Assembly (NCBI RefSeq): GCF_005116475.1
Contig: NZ_SWBO01000003.1
Location: forward strand, 310,001-374,000
Source: Pedobacter cryotolerans
Lineage (GTDB): Bacteria; Bacteroidota; Bacteroidia; Sphingobacteriales; Sphingobacteriaceae
Reading direction: 5' to 3'
DNA: 64,000 bases
Below, one piece after another: positions 25,903 to 35,623 of the stretch. Position 1 is the stretch's first letter; each line of letters opens with the position of its first letter. The translations under genes were made by a program, and so were the position numbers. Under the pieces are notes generated by a model. That model worked only from the letters and a program-made list of their open reading frames with translations. It did not search any database and had not been told where the DNA came from.

Positions 25903-25920
25903 CAGTTTTATGTAGTTTTT

Positions 25921-25978
25921 GTCAGTCTGAGGGTAGTCGAAGACCTCATTAATGCGCTTCGACTACGCTCAGCGTGAC
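25921..25978 (+). repeat. Short palindromic repeat (GTCAG...GTGAC)
   Basis: GTCAGTCTGAGGGTAGTCGA... to ...TCGACTACGCTCAGCGTGAC. GAGGGTAGTCGA pairs with TCGACTACGCTC, and the ends are inverted. At 58 bp it is the shortest and clearest member of the family in this window. Confidence 0.75.
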
Positions 25979-26052
25979 ACGCTATAAAATTAAATTGGAT
26001 TAGATTTTAGTTAAAATTATTTATTAATACAGCCTCTAATTTGTTTAAAGCT

Positions 26053-26895
26053 TTAATTATTTAAAATAACCCTTGCTAAAACCGGAAAATGATCTGAAGG
26101 GAATTTTCCAAAATAGGTATCCGTTAAAATACCCCATTTATTTGCGCTAAACTGTTTGCTCATAAAAATGTGATCGATTACAGCTTCGCCTCTTGGCACT
26201 CTAAAACCATTTGATGAAGAATTGTTGGCATAAGGATATTTTACACTTTTGTGTACATCGCTAATCACCGAAGAATTTGCAAGCGTCTGGTACCATTCGC
26301 TGTTTCTTCCTCCATTAAAATCGCCTGTTAACAACACTGGAGAATTGCCAGCAATCTCACTGATTTTTTTCAACATTAACACACTGCTTTCTTTACGAGC
26401 AATTACGCCTTGATGATCGAAATGCACATTAAATACATAAAACTCCTTTTTGGTTATTAAATCTTTTAAAAACACCCAAGAGCAAATCCTGTTGCAACAA
26501 GTGGCATCCCAACCTTTACCTGGTACATTTGGTGTTTCCGACAACCAAAAATCGCCACTTTTGAGCAATTGAAAGCGATCTTTTTTGTAGTAGATAGCAG
26601 AATGTTCGCCACCATCTTTACCATCATCACGCCCTTTTCCATAAATAGCGTATTCTGGCAAGGCTGAAGAAATATCAGATAATTGATTTTTAAGTGCTTC
26701 CTGAACTCCTAAAACATCAAACTCGTGAAATCTGATGAGGTTTGAAACGATAGCCGATCTGTCTTTCCAAAGGTTACCACTATCTCTGGGATTATCGAAA
26801 CGGATATTAAATGTACCAACAGTAATTTGCTGTGCTTTGCTATAAATTGCGTATAAACTTAGAAGGAATACAAGCAATGCTAATTTTATTTTCAT
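26053..26895 (-). CDS. Exported endonuclease/exonuclease/phosphatase-family protein
   Basis: A 280-residue protein with a signal peptide (MKIKLALLVFLLSLYAIYSKAQ) and the EEP fold: TFNIRFDNPRDSG, FDVLGVQEAL (metal-site Glu), VFNVHFDHQG, LLTGDFNGG, DHIFMS, and the C-terminal SDHFPV (catalytic Asp-His). Because it is exported, the substrate is likely a phosphodiester or phosphate ester outside the cytoplasm, such as a nucleotide, sugar phosphate or phospholipid. It is on the same strand as, and downstream of, the first SusC/SusD pair, with a terminator-like hairpin between. Confidence 0.88.
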   Translation of the reverse strand: MKIKLALLVFLLSLYAIYSKAQQITVGTFNIRFDNPRDSGNLWKDRSAIVSNLIRFHEFDVLGVQEALKNQLSDISSALPEYAIYGKGRDDGKDGGEHSAIYYKKDRFQLLKSGDFWLSETPNVPGKGWDATCCNRICSWVFLKDLITKKEFYVFNVHFDHQGVIARKESSVLMLKKISEIAGNSPVLLTGDFNGGRNSEWYQTLANSSVISDVHKSVKYPYANNSSSNGFRVPRGEAVIDHIFMSKQFSANKWGILTDTYFGKFPSDHFPVLARVILNN

Positions 26896-26952
26896 GTTAA
26901 TTTTAATTTATGTTAGCAACCAATTTTTGAGGATTCTTAATGATCATTTTAA

Positions 26953-26984
26953 ACTTTGACAATCTAAAAAAAGATTGTCAAAGT
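26953..26984 (-). terminator. Hairpin after the first susD gene
   Basis: ACTTTGACAATCT and AGATTGTCAAAGT form a perfect 13-bp stem with a six-A loop on the plus strand (six U in the transcript). It lies just past the susD stop. No long U tract follows, so it could be a partial terminator or an RNA-stability hairpin that sets the endonuclease-like gene apart. Confidence 0.55.
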
Positions 26985-26996
26985 AGAATTCACAAT

Positions 26997-28772
26997 TTAT
27001 TCCCAGCCTGGATTTTGTTTTAAATTTGGGTTTCGTTGTAAATCATTTAAAGGAATAGGATAATAATAATTACGTTCATTCCATTTTCTTGGGATTTCGT
27101 TCATCCAAGTTAATTCACCCGAAGTTCCATTTTTTAAGAGTTGAGAATTTACGGCATTTCCAATTCTAGCAGAAACATCTACATAAGTTAAATTTGCGCC
27201 TAAATTTGGCCTAGTTCCTTGATAAAATGCTACATCAAAAACGCCATCTTCATTTAAATCCATTGGTGTGTTTAAAGCCGGAACGTAAAACCCATTCCAT
27301 TCTTTTTCCATCAATGCGCCAGCTTTCCATCTCAAAATATCTGCAAAGCGAAACCCTTCTAAACTTAATTCAATACCTCTATCTCTTCTAATTTCCATGA
27401 TCGCTGCATCCGTTACTGACGGATAATAATTAGCTACCATATATGGATCTAAAGTAATTGGTTTTAGTGCTAAACCACCAGTAATACCTGCTCTAGAGCG
27501 CAAAGCTCCAACTGTTAAAGCCCAATCGGCATCGGTTAAAGTACCCAATTCTGCCTTTGCTTCTGCGTAATTAAGTAAAACCTCAGCATAGCGAAACAAT
27601 ACCGCATTATTGGTATTTAAAGCGCCTGCATCAAGAGCCATATCATCTAAGGTTAATTTTATTGGTTGATAACCTGTAAAAGTGTAAGAAAAAAGTGGCG
27701 GTGCGGCAACTTGCTGACCATTGCTTGTTCTTTTATAATCTCCTAAACGGATGGTTTGTTTTAATCTCAAATCTCTGTTCTTCACTTCATCTTTAAAAAG
27801 CATGGTAGTGTAAGCGGGGTCGTTAGTGTAAGGCGTTCCATCAAGTTTTAGATAAGTATTGATAAACATTCGGGTAAAACTTGCTTTGGCGCCATAAGTT
27901 CCACTAGTCCACCACCAATTTGCATCACTTAATACTCCTAAATTTACATCGGCTACAGCTGCCTGCAAAGTTTCATTGGCAAGCGGCGTATTGCTTGTAA
28001 AAACTTGTCGGTAAGACAAGCCTGCACCACCAGTAGTATTTAAAGAAAACCCACCCTTTTTTATAATTTCATCTGCAGCAGCGGCTGATTCTATTAACCA
28101 TCTGTTCGCTGTACCCACCAAGTTTAAATTGGTATGGTATTTTCTAAAAGTTCCTTCAAATAAACATAATCTAGATTTATAAGCATAAGCAACCCATTTG
28201 GTAATGGTTGTACGACTTGGGTCATTTGTAGTTTTGATATTTGCACAGGCGTAATTGATATCTCCCAAAACAGAATCCATAACCAATTCTCTTTTATCTC
28301 TACCAGCATTAAGTGCCGGATCATCAATATTTAATGGTTTGCCAATCCATGGCACATCGCCAAAGCGTTTTACCTTTTCCATGTAAAAATAAGCCCTAAA
28401 ATATCGGGCAATACCTAAGTAATTTTTACGCACATCTTCTGGTACTGCTGGGTCGTTACAGTTTTCGATAAAATAGTTGATATTTCTTAAATCGTTCCAT
28501 GACCAACCTGAGCTATTGTTGGCAGCAAAGCCACCAACCCTAATAAAATCAGACACACTTCTAACCGCTAAATAATCAGTCACGGCGTCCTGACTAGTAG
28601 AGTTTCTTGGAAGAAAACCCATGTTATAAAACGAATTGGTGTATAATTTAAGGCCATTTTCTGAACCAAATACTGCTTTTTTAGAAGCTGTAGATTCTGG
28701 CTCTTGATCTAATTTTTTACAGGCTACAAAACCAATGCAGCTTAGTAAAATCCATATAATTTGTTTTTTCAT
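26997..28772 (-). CDS. SusD/RagB-family nutrient-binding lipoprotein (locus 1)
   Basis: A 591-residue outer-membrane lipoprotein (lipid Cys in CIGFVACKKLDQE) of the SusD/RagB family. The N-terminal TPR-like part contains YFRAYFYMEKVKRFGDVPWIGKP, and the C-terminal SusD-typical AEVLLNYAEAKAELG and IMEIRRDRGIELSLEGFRFADILRWKAG are clear. SusD lids the TonB-dependent SusC channel and captures oligosaccharides or other ligands. It is encoded 27 bases after susC. The ligand cannot be read from the sequence. Confidence 0.95.
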   Translation of the reverse strand: MKKQIIWILLSCIGFVACKKLDQEPESTASKKAVFGSENGLKLYTNSFYNMGFLPRNSTSQDAVTDYLAVRSVSDFIRVGGFAANNSSGWSWNDLRNINYFIENCNDPAVPEDVRKNYLGIARYFRAYFYMEKVKRFGDVPWIGKPLNIDDPALNAGRDKRELVMDSVLGDINYACANIKTTNDPSRTTITKWVAYAYKSRLCLFEGTFRKYHTNLNLVGTANRWLIESAAAADEIIKKGGFSLNTTGGAGLSYRQVFTSNTPLANETLQAAVADVNLGVLSDANWWWTSGTYGAKASFTRMFINTYLKLDGTPYTNDPAYTTMLFKDEVKNRDLRLKQTIRLGDYKRTSNGQQVAAPPLFSYTFTGYQPIKLTLDDMALDAGALNTNNAVLFRYAEVLLNYAEAKAELGTLTDADWALTVGALRSRAGITGGLALKPITLDPYMVANYYPSVTDAAIMEIRRDRGIELSLEGFRFADILRWKAGALMEKEWNGFYVPALNTPMDLNEDGVFDVAFYQGTRPNLGANLTYVDVSARIGNAVNSQLLKNGTSGELTWMNEIPRKWNERNYYYPIPLNDLQRNPNLKQNPGWE

Positions 28773-28799
28773 TATAATTATTTGCTAATACTATAAAAC

Positions 28800-31700
28800 T
28801 TAAAATCCAATATTTAATCCGAGAGAAAATGATTTCATCAATGGATAGTTATAACCATCACCATTGGTACTATTTCCATTCAAATCTTGATCTGATGGCA
28901 CTGCATTTTCTACATCAATTGTGCCTTTAACAATTTTGTACATTGGCGAATAGGTGAAAAGGTTTTCTCCAGAAAAGAATATTTTCGCACTGCGAGCACC
29001 TACTTTATTGATCAATTTAGTGGGTAAATTATAACCTACTTGTATATTTTTCATCCTTAAATAAGCCACATTTTGCAGATAACGAGTTTGTGCAACACCT
29101 AATGTTCTGTTGGTATTGCTCGATGCAGCTCTAGACATGGTTCTCGGAAAATAAGCATTGGTATTTTCTGGTGTCCACATGTTGCCTAAATGAAAAGTTG
29201 GGATGTTGTTATATGGTCTGTTGTACTGACCCCAAAACATTTCTGTTTCTGTACTAGGGTACCATTGTTGTTTACCTACACCTTGAAAGAAAACAGAGAA
29301 AGAAATATTGTTCCAATTAGAGCCTAAATTAATGCCATAAAGATACCTCGGTGCCGAATTACCAATAATTCTTCTATCGCCAGAGTTGCCCACTCTATTT
29401 TCGCCAACGTTGATAAAACCATCACCATTTAAATCTCTCAATTTGATATCTCCAGGAAACCATCTCCCAGTAGGTGATGCTCGCATTTGCGGATCTTGTT
29501 TGGCATGAGAAGCGATATCCGCATCATCAATAAAGAAGCCTTCGGTTTCGTATCCCCAAATTTCTCCTAAAGTTTGCCCTTCATAATAATCACTCAATAA
29601 CTTATTGGGGTTATTGTATTTATCTATTTTAGTTTTATTATCTGATAATGTTAACCTAACATTGTAGCTAATAGGCTTGTTGGTATTTCCAAACTTATCA
29701 TTCCATCCTAAAGACACTTCCCATCCACGTGTAGTAAGGTTAGCATAATTACCTTTTGGTACAGCTGCTCCAAAAACTGCAGGAGGCGTTAGTCCTGTGG
29801 TAAACATATCTGTTGTTTTTCGGATGTATGCATCGCCACTAAAATTCAATTTTCCACCAAACATGGTTAAGTCTAATCCTAAATTACTAGTAGTAGAAGT
29901 TTCCCATGTTAAGCCTTCTGGCAATACCGCCGGAATACCTGTGGTTTGGGGTCTTGAGCCATTAAGAATTACACCCGACTGGCTGATGTTAAAGGTTTCT
30001 TGAAATGCATAAGATGCAATGTTACCATTACCTAAAGAACCATAAGAAGCTCTAAGTTTTAAATCGGAAATTAAATTATTTGAGACTTTCCAAAATGGTT
30101 CTTTATTAATTCTCCAACCAGCAGAAACTGATGGGAAAAATCCGTAACGTTGCTCTGCTGGGAATTTCGATGAACCATCATAACGAGCATTAACTTCTAT
30201 TAAATAACGATCTTTAAACGAGTAATTTAATCGAGAAAAACCACCTAAAATAGCCCATTGCTCATAACCTCCGCCAGTAGTAATTGCTTGACCTAAAGCT
30301 AAATTTAAATCGTTGGCATCTTCAAAAATTAATCCGTTACGCTGTACCGCAACGCGATTATAGGTTGATTGTTCGTAATTGTAACCCACCATAGCTTTTA
30401 AGTAATGATCGGTACCAAAACGATTTTCGTACTCTGCAAAGATATTGGTAGCCAAGTAATTAGTTTCTCTCAAATCAGAAAGTAAATCATTAGTTGTTGT
30501 TCCCACGTATCCAATAACTCCTGGCGAATTACTATATGGAACTTGTACCCTCTTTTGCATTCTATCGTTGTTGGTATTACGGAAAGTAAAATCGGCATTT
30601 ACACGAACCTTATTCTCGAAGAAATTGGTACGTATACCCGTTACATTTCTAAAAACAGCACGCTTAGTATCTATACCATTTTTACCATACATAAAATCTC
30701 CAATGGTATAAGCCGATGCAAAAGTTAAAGAGCCATCAGGATTACGTAACGGTACGGTAGGTTTACCTTCATCAGCAATATTTCTCCAAATTCCACCACC
30801 TTCACCAACGTTAATAGGGTTATGGTAATTCATGATAGAATAATCGGCATTGTTATCAATACTTAACCAAGGAAAAACCTGTATCGTTCCTCTAGCACGG
30901 ATATTTTTCATATCATAATCGTCGCTATTGTACCTAAACAAACCAGCCTGTTCTAAAAATCTGCCCGATAGTAAAAAAGAAGCTTTATCGCTGCCACCAC
31001 TTACTGATAGATTGTTTTCGAACGCAGCTGTATTCTTTTTGTACAACTCTGCATAATAATCTGTGCTGCCATAATAAACATATTCTCCCGTAGCTGGATT
31101 AATTTCTACGGTATTGTAAGGCTGCCCAGATTCTGCTCTTCTTTTAAATTCATCTAAGTAAGCTTGAGAAAATTTTTGGGTTTTATTTGCATTTTGAGGA
31201 AAAGCTCCATCACCATTTACAAAAGCCTCGGCAAACATTTTAGACCAAGTGTAACCATCTGTAACAAAATCTGGTACTTGCAGTGGATTTTTAATGGCGT
31301 AATTTGTCGAGTAGTTTACACTTGTCCGCCCCTTTTCTGCTTTTTTTGTAGTAATTAACACCACGCCAAACACACCTCTTGCTCCATAAATTGCAGCAGA
31401 TGCAGCGTCCTTAAGCACAGTTACACTTTCTACATCATTAGGATTAAGTAAACTTGGATCACCTTCAAAACCATCAATTAATATCAATGCATTACCACCT
31501 TGACCAATTGAAGTTGTACCTCTTATGTTGTAACTAGGTGATTGAGTTGGTTTACCATCCATCATTTTAAGGTTTAAATTTGGTATTAAACCTTGTAAAC
31601 CTTGGGTTAAATTAGTGATTGGTCTGTTTTCTATGCTTTTTGCGGTTACTTGATCTACTGCACCAGTTGCATTTTCTCTTTTCTGAGTTCCATAACCAAC

Positions 31701-32111
31701 AACCAAAACTTCATTTAATGAACCCGTTTCTCCTTTAAGCGTAACATTTAGTGGTGTTTTTTCTCCAGCTTTAACAATAACCTTGTTTAGGGTTACACTA
31801 GTGTATGAGATATAGCTTACCACTACTGTATAATTACCCGCTGGTACGCTTATACTATATGCACCATCTACATTACTCTTCGTAGATTTATTTAATTCTT
31901 TGATCACAACATTTGCAAATGGCAAAGGTTCTCCTTTTTCATCAACAATTCTTCCGTTGATGGTGCCTGGATCTTGCATTTTTTTAGTTAAAGAAAAAGA
32001 AGAAGCATACTCGGCAGATGACCATGCAGAATAATTTAGCGCACTTGTAAGTAAGCATACAATAGATGCACTCTTCAAAAGTTTGCGCTTTAATCGTAAA
32101 GTTTTTTTCAT
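28800..32111 (-). CDS. SusC/RagA-family TonB-linked outer-membrane channel (locus 1)
   Basis: A 1103-residue receptor. The N-terminal signal segment is long (MKKTLRLKRKLLKSASIVCLLTSALNYSAW), followed by a carboxypeptidase-like domain (GTINGRIVDEKGEPLPFANVVIK) and a plug with VGYGTQKRENATGAVDQV, GQGGNALILIDGFEGDPSLLNPNDVESVTVLKDAASAAIYGARG, then barrel repeats to a C-terminal aromatic ending (LGLNIGF). No STN domain is seen, so an anti-sigma link is not expected. It is paired with the SusD gene downstream. Confidence 0.95.
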   Translation of the reverse strand: MKKTLRLKRKLLKSASIVCLLTSALNYSAWSSAEYASSFSLTKKMQDPGTINGRIVDEKGEPLPFANVVIKELNKSTKSNVDGAYSISVPAGNYTVVVSYISYTSVTLNKVIVKAGEKTPLNVTLKGETGSLNEVLVVGYGTQKRENATGAVDQVTAKSIENRPITNLTQGLQGLIPNLNLKMMDGKPTQSPSYNIRGTTSIGQGGNALILIDGFEGDPSLLNPNDVESVTVLKDAASAAIYGARGVFGVVLITTKKAEKGRTSVNYSTNYAIKNPLQVPDFVTDGYTWSKMFAEAFVNGDGAFPQNANKTQKFSQAYLDEFKRRAESGQPYNTVEINPATGEYVYYGSTDYYAELYKKNTAAFENNLSVSGGSDKASFLLSGRFLEQAGLFRYNSDDYDMKNIRARGTIQVFPWLSIDNNADYSIMNYHNPINVGEGGGIWRNIADEGKPTVPLRNPDGSLTFASAYTIGDFMYGKNGIDTKRAVFRNVTGIRTNFFENKVRVNADFTFRNTNNDRMQKRVQVPYSNSPGVIGYVGTTTNDLLSDLRETNYLATNIFAEYENRFGTDHYLKAMVGYNYEQSTYNRVAVQRNGLIFEDANDLNLALGQAITTGGGYEQWAILGGFSRLNYSFKDRYLIEVNARYDGSSKFPAEQRYGFFPSVSAGWRINKEPFWKVSNNLISDLKLRASYGSLGNGNIASYAFQETFNISQSGVILNGSRPQTTGIPAVLPEGLTWETSTTSNLGLDLTMFGGKLNFSGDAYIRKTTDMFTTGLTPPAVFGAAVPKGNYANLTTRGWEVSLGWNDKFGNTNKPISYNVRLTLSDNKTKIDKYNNPNKLLSDYYEGQTLGEIWGYETEGFFIDDADIASHAKQDPQMRASPTGRWFPGDIKLRDLNGDGFINVGENRVGNSGDRRIIGNSAPRYLYGINLGSNWNNISFSVFFQGVGKQQWYPSTETEMFWGQYNRPYNNIPTFHLGNMWTPENTNAYFPRTMSRAASSNTNRTLGVAQTRYLQNVAYLRMKNIQVGYNLPTKLINKVGARSAKIFFSGENLFTYSPMYKIVKGTIDVENAVPSDQDLNGNSTNGDGYNYPLMKSFSLGLNIGF

Positions 32112-32429
32112 TGTGTTTGATTTATTTTGTCAACTAAAATGTTTTAGTTTAACCACACGGGCTATTTACGCGACAAAACTATCGGCACAATATGAATGCT
32201 ATGTTAAGTTATCTTAATTTCTAAACTTAAATGAAGTATGATAAATGATCGGTTTTTGACTATTGAAAATATATAGATTTGCAAATTTTTGGCTATTTAG
32301 TTTAGCTAAATAATTGCCATTACCCACATTTAGTCTTTGGCAAAATCTATAAACTAAAACACCCTAACTTGATGGTTAAGGTGCATTTAGGAGATAAGAT
32401 TTTAAATTTTGTTAAATAAGAATTAAGGA
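32112..32429. other. Intergenic region without a gene
   Basis: A 318-base AT-rich gap between the SusC gene and the SDR gene, both on the minus strand. Apart from a minus-strand -7 box for susC at 32174-32181, I see no RNA gene, repeat or open frame with coding character. Confidence 0.5.
32174..32181 (-). promoter_or_regulatory. -7 box of the susC gene (locus 1)
   Basis: The minus-strand sequence TAGTTTTG matches TAnnTTTG, about 62 bases upstream of the susC ATG. No -33 element is evident. Confidence 0.4.
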
Positions 32430-33245
32430 TTAAACACCACTATTTACCATAAAGCCACCATCAACATTTATCACTGTACCCGTAACAAACGCAGCGGCAT
32501 CACTTAATAACCATTGCAAAGCACCAATTAATTCATCGGCATGGCCAAAACGTTTAAACGGAGTTTGATTAATGACCAAATTGCCGCGTTCGGTATAGGA
32601 GCCATCGGTATTAGTTAACAGCGTTCTATTTTGTTCGGTTAAGAAAAATCCTGGTGCAATGGCATTCATCCTAATTTGGTCTCCATACCGGTTAGCCAAC
32701 TCTACGGCAAACCATTGCGTGTAACAATCAACAGCTGCTTTGCCCATGCTATAACCCAAAACTTTGGTAATTGCTCTTTTAGCACTCATTGAAGATATAT
32801 TTACAATACTTCCTTTTCCTGAAGCTGCCATTGCCTTGCCAAAAACTTGGGTCGGAATTAAAGTTCCCCATAAATTCAAATCCATCGCTTTGCGCATGCC
32901 ATCCATATTTAATGCAAAAATATCAGCATCTTTTTGTATTACAGCTTCAGGGATATTTCCTCCAGCGGCATTAACCAAACCATCAACTTTACCAAAGGCA
33001 GTTAAAATTTTATCTTTGGCAACTTCTACTGCATTTTCATCTAAAACATCGGCTATTAAAGCAATTGCTTTACCTCCGTTTTTAATTACTTCTTCTGCCC
33101 TTTCATTGGCTACAGTTTCATTTCTACCTAATATCCCAACTGCACCACCAGCTTCTGTAATGCCTTTGATAAATGATTTGCCTATAATGCCTGTTCCGCC
33201 AGTTATAACGATTACCTTACCTGCTAAAGAAAATTTATTATTCAT
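32430..33245 (-). CDS. SDR-family sugar-acid oxidoreductase (mannonate/gluconate type)
   Basis: A 271-residue classical short-chain dehydrogenase: GGTGIIGKSF (cofactor glycine motif), NAAGG, the catalytic Ser in VNISSMSAKRA, and Tyr-Lys in YSMGKAAVD, then IRMNAIAPGFF and VTGTVINVDGGF at the C-terminus. The insertion NIPEAVIQKDADIF and overall shape resemble the Bacteroidota SDRs that reduce fructuronate or 5-ketogluconate. It is close to the SusC/SusD locus and may act on the imported sugar acid. The precise substrate is inferred, not shown. Confidence 0.87.
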   Translation of the reverse strand: MNNKFSLAGKVIVITGGTGIIGKSFIKGITEAGGAVGILGRNETVANERAEEVIKNGGKAIALIADVLDENAVEVAKDKILTAFGKVDGLVNAAGGNIPEAVIQKDADIFALNMDGMRKAMDLNLWGTLIPTQVFGKAMAASGKGSIVNISSMSAKRAITKVLGYSMGKAAVDCYTQWFAVELANRYGDQIRMNAIAPGFFLTEQNRTLLTNTDGSYTERGNLVINQTPFKRFGHADELIGALQWLLSDAAAFVTGTVINVDGGFMVNSGV

Positions 33246-33309
33246 TATTTATATTTTATAAATTTTATATCTGGAAATGATTTAAATCAATTTTAAATTA
33301 ACAATAACA

Positions 33310-34029
33310 TCAAAAAATTGGTGAAGCTTTAACTTTACTCCATACTTCATAAATTTTTGCACCTTTACTACTTAAGCCGCTATGATGCCATTTACCATCT
33401 TCAAGTTTACCATCGAAAGTTAACGATGCTCCAACACGAGTATTATCGCGACTAAAAAACTCAATATTTTCAGTATATTTTCCATCTGTAAAAGAATAAG
33501 TCCCGCCACCAGTACCCATAAATTGTTTTTTGGCTGGATCAATAGCTACCCACTGAAATTTTTTACTCGTAAGCATCTTATAAGTCTGACGAGTTCCTGT
33601 TTGATGTATTTCAACTAATTTCCCATCATCGGCCATTCTACCAGAGATTTGCCAAACACCAGCTAATGGAGCCTTACCATCATCCACCCTTTCGAACTTT
33701 GTATTTTCTTTTCCCAAATTTAATGCAAGAAAATTATGATCAATTGAAAATGGAATAGATTCCTTTTTATTTACTTCCAGCGTGTCAGCACTATTAAATA
33801 AAACCAAAACATTTATTTTATTTCCTTCAATTTTAAAATAACCACCTCTTGTCATTACGAATTGATTTCCATTGTGCTGGGTATGGAAAAAGAAACCATC
33901 CTGAAAAAAAAGGTGATGCTCATTTTTACCATCAGTAAATTTCCATGCACCAGTAATTATGGATTGAGCTTGTACCTGGGCAAATGTTCCGATTGCTGCT
34001 AACAACACAAAAATAAATTTTTTCATCAT
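33310..34029 (-). CDS. Exported protein of unknown function with tandem GxW domains
   Basis: A 239-residue protein with a signal peptide (MMKKFIFVLLAAIGTFAQVQAQ). Two halves each begin with a GxW segment (ITGAWKFTDGKNEHHLFFQDG at about residue 25 and LAGVWQISGRMADDGKLVEI at about residue 120) and are rich in beta strands, suggesting a tandem small beta-barrel (lipocalin-like) arrangement. No catalytic motif is seen. It lies downstream of tRNA-Asp on the same strand and upstream of the SDR gene. Similar secreted proteins are common and uncharacterised in Bacteroidota. Confidence 0.72.
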   Translation of the reverse strand: MMKKFIFVLLAAIGTFAQVQAQSIITGAWKFTDGKNEHHLFFQDGFFFHTQHNGNQFVMTRGGYFKIEGNKINVLVLFNSADTLEVNKKESIPFSIDHNFLALNLGKENTKFERVDDGKAPLAGVWQISGRMADDGKLVEIHQTGTRQTYKMLTSKKFQWVAIDPAKKQFMGTGGGTYSFTDGKYTENIEFFSRDNTRVGASLTFDGKLEDGKWHHSGLSSKGAKIYEVWSKVKASPIF

Positions 34030-34079
34030 CTCTAAGATAGTGTAAACTTAGAGGGAATAAGAGATTTTTTTAAACAAAA

Positions 34080-34103
34080 AAGCCTCAACTTTCGTTAAGG
34101 CTT
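34080..34103. terminator. Bidirectional terminator after tRNA-Asp
   Basis: AAGCCTCAAC TTTC GTTAAGGCTT forms a 10-bp stem (one G-U) with a four-base loop. It is followed by T-rich sequence on both strands, TATTTTT on the plus strand and TTTTTTGTTT on the minus strand. It lies just beyond the 3' end of the tRNA. Confidence 0.8.
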
Positions 34104-34111
34104 TATTTTTG

Positions 34112-34185
34112 CGGACCGGACGGGACTCGAACCCGCGACCTCCGCCGTGACAGGGCGGCATTCTAACCAGCTGAACTACCGGTCC
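34112..34185 (-). tRNA. tRNA-Asp (GUC anticodon)
   Basis: On the minus strand the acceptor stem GGACCGG pairs with CCGGTCC, followed by discriminator G. The anticodon arm reads CCGCC-CTGTCAC-GGCGG, giving anticodon GTC (Asp), and the T arm GCGGGTTCGAGTCCCGT is canonical. The 74-base gene has no encoded CCA. A strong terminator follows. Confidence 0.97.
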
Positions 34186-34346
34186 ATTTTCCTAAAACAA
34201 AATCTCTTTCGTTTCGGGATTGCAAATATAGTGTCTTTAATTTATTTTACAACAAAAAATTTTAAAATAATTATAATCGCTTGCTTTTCAGTACTAAAAT
34301 CTAATAGACACCGTCAACTTTGGTCTTTCTGCTTTAGTCTTTATCC

Positions 34347-35420
34347 TTAAATCACCGCACCCTCTTTCATCTTCTCTGCATTTTCAGCAAACTGTAAGGC
34401 ATCAATCAACTCCTGTACACTACCATCCATTACATTATTTAAGTTGTAAAGTGTTAAACCAATTCTATGGTCGGTTACCCTACCCTGCGGATAATTATAG
34501 GTTCTAATCTTTGCCGATCTATCTCCAGTAGAAACCATTGTTTTACGTCGTGCAGCAATATCACCATTCTTTTTCTGAACCTCAATATCATATAATTTGC
34601 TACGCAACATCTCCATGGCAATAATTCGGTTACCCAACTGAGACCTATCTTGCTGACAAACCACTACAATGCCTGATGGCTTATGTGTTAATTGTACTTT
34701 TGTTTCTACCTTATTTACATTTTGCCCACCAGCACCGCCAGACCGTGAAGTATGTAATTCAATATCTCCAGGATTAATATACAAATCAATCTCTTCAGCT
34801 TCGGGTAAAACAGCAACAGATGCTGCCGATGTATGTACTCTACCTTGTGTTTCTGTATCAGGCACACGCTGTACACGATGAACACCCGACTCATATTTTA
34901 GCTGACCATAAACATCATCGCCACTAACCTTTAAAACTACCTCTTTGTAACCACCAGCAGTACCTTCTGTTACATCAACAGTCTCAACTTTCCAGCCCTT
35001 AGTATCAAAATAACGGCTATACATGCGGTATAAATCGCCCGCAAACAAGGCCGCCTCGTCACCACCAGTTCCTCCTCTAATTTCAAAAACAGCATTTTTA
35101 GCATCTTCAGGGTCTTTTGGTATCAACATCAAACGCACACGTTCTTCCATCTCCTCCTGCTGTATCAATAAGGCATCCAACTCCTCTTTGGCCATTTCCC
35201 GCATCTCCTGATCCTTCTCGTTGCTCAAAATATCCTTGTTGGCATCAATATTACTCATCACATTTTTGTAGATTTTATACTCATCTACAATTTTGCCTAA
35301 GTCTTTATATTCTTTGTTTAAAGCCGCAAAACGCTTCATATCCTGCATCGTATCCGGATTGCTCAATTGCTCTTCCACATCTTCCCAACGCAGTTTAATC
35401 GCTTCTAATTTTTCTAACAT
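34347..35420 (-). CDS. prfA: Peptide chain release factor 1
   Basis: A 357-residue class I release factor that reads UAA and UAG stop codons and triggers hydrolysis of peptidyl-tRNA. The catalytic GGQ is in [15 protein letters not shown]. The [14 protein letters not shown] segment and the C-terminal [26 protein letters not shown] are diagnostic of RF1. The frame extends 12 codons further upstream, but [16 protein letters not shown] at 35420 is the conserved N-terminus. Confidence 0.97.
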   Translation of the reverse strand: MLEKLEAIKLRWEDVEEQLSNPDTMQDMKRFAALNKEYKDLGKIVDEYKIYKNVMSNIDANKDILSNEKDQEMREMAKEELDALLIQQEEMEERVRLMLIPKDPEDAKNAVFEIRGGTGGDEAALFAGDLYRMYSRYFDTKGWKVETVDVTEGTAGGYKEVVLKVSGDDVYGQLKYESGVHRVQRVPDTETQGRVHTSAASVAVLPEAEEIDLYINPGDIELHTSRSGGAGGQNVNKVETKVQLTHKPSGIVVVCQQDRSQLGNRIIAMEMLRSKLYDIEVQKKNGDIAARRKTMVSTGDRSAKIRTYNYPQGRVTDHRIGLTLYNLNNVMDGSVQELIDALQFAENAEKMKEGAVI

Positions 35421-35468
35421 AACATTTAAATAATTTGAAAAGGTATAACAGTGCACAACACAATGTTA

Positions 35469-35551
35469 ATCCCGCTTTTCGTTACAAAGTAATTTTTTAT
35501 ACTTCGCTACGCTCCGTAAAAAATTACGTTTTCCACTGCAATCGGGTTTAT
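35469..35551. repeat. Palindromic intergenic repeat upstream of prfA
   Basis: GTAATTTTTTA (35489-35499) and TAAAAAATTAC (35517-35527) form a perfect 11-bp stem around ACTTCGCTACGCTCC. It is embedded in CCCGCTTTTCGTTAC...GCAATCGGG, another partly inverted frame. It has no coding content. I believe this is a common Bacteroidota intergenic repeat but cannot check copy number here. Confidence 0.6.
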
Positions 35552-35623
35552 TAAACAAAACCTGTGCAATTGCAGCCTGCAAAAATAAGTAAAAAAAGCC
35601 GAAAGACTAATTTATTCATTAAA

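Noticed and set aside
32764..33261. 165-residue open frame opposite the SDR gene
   Set aside because: It is the antisense shadow of a clear SDR gene, with a repetitive Ala/Pro-rich translation.
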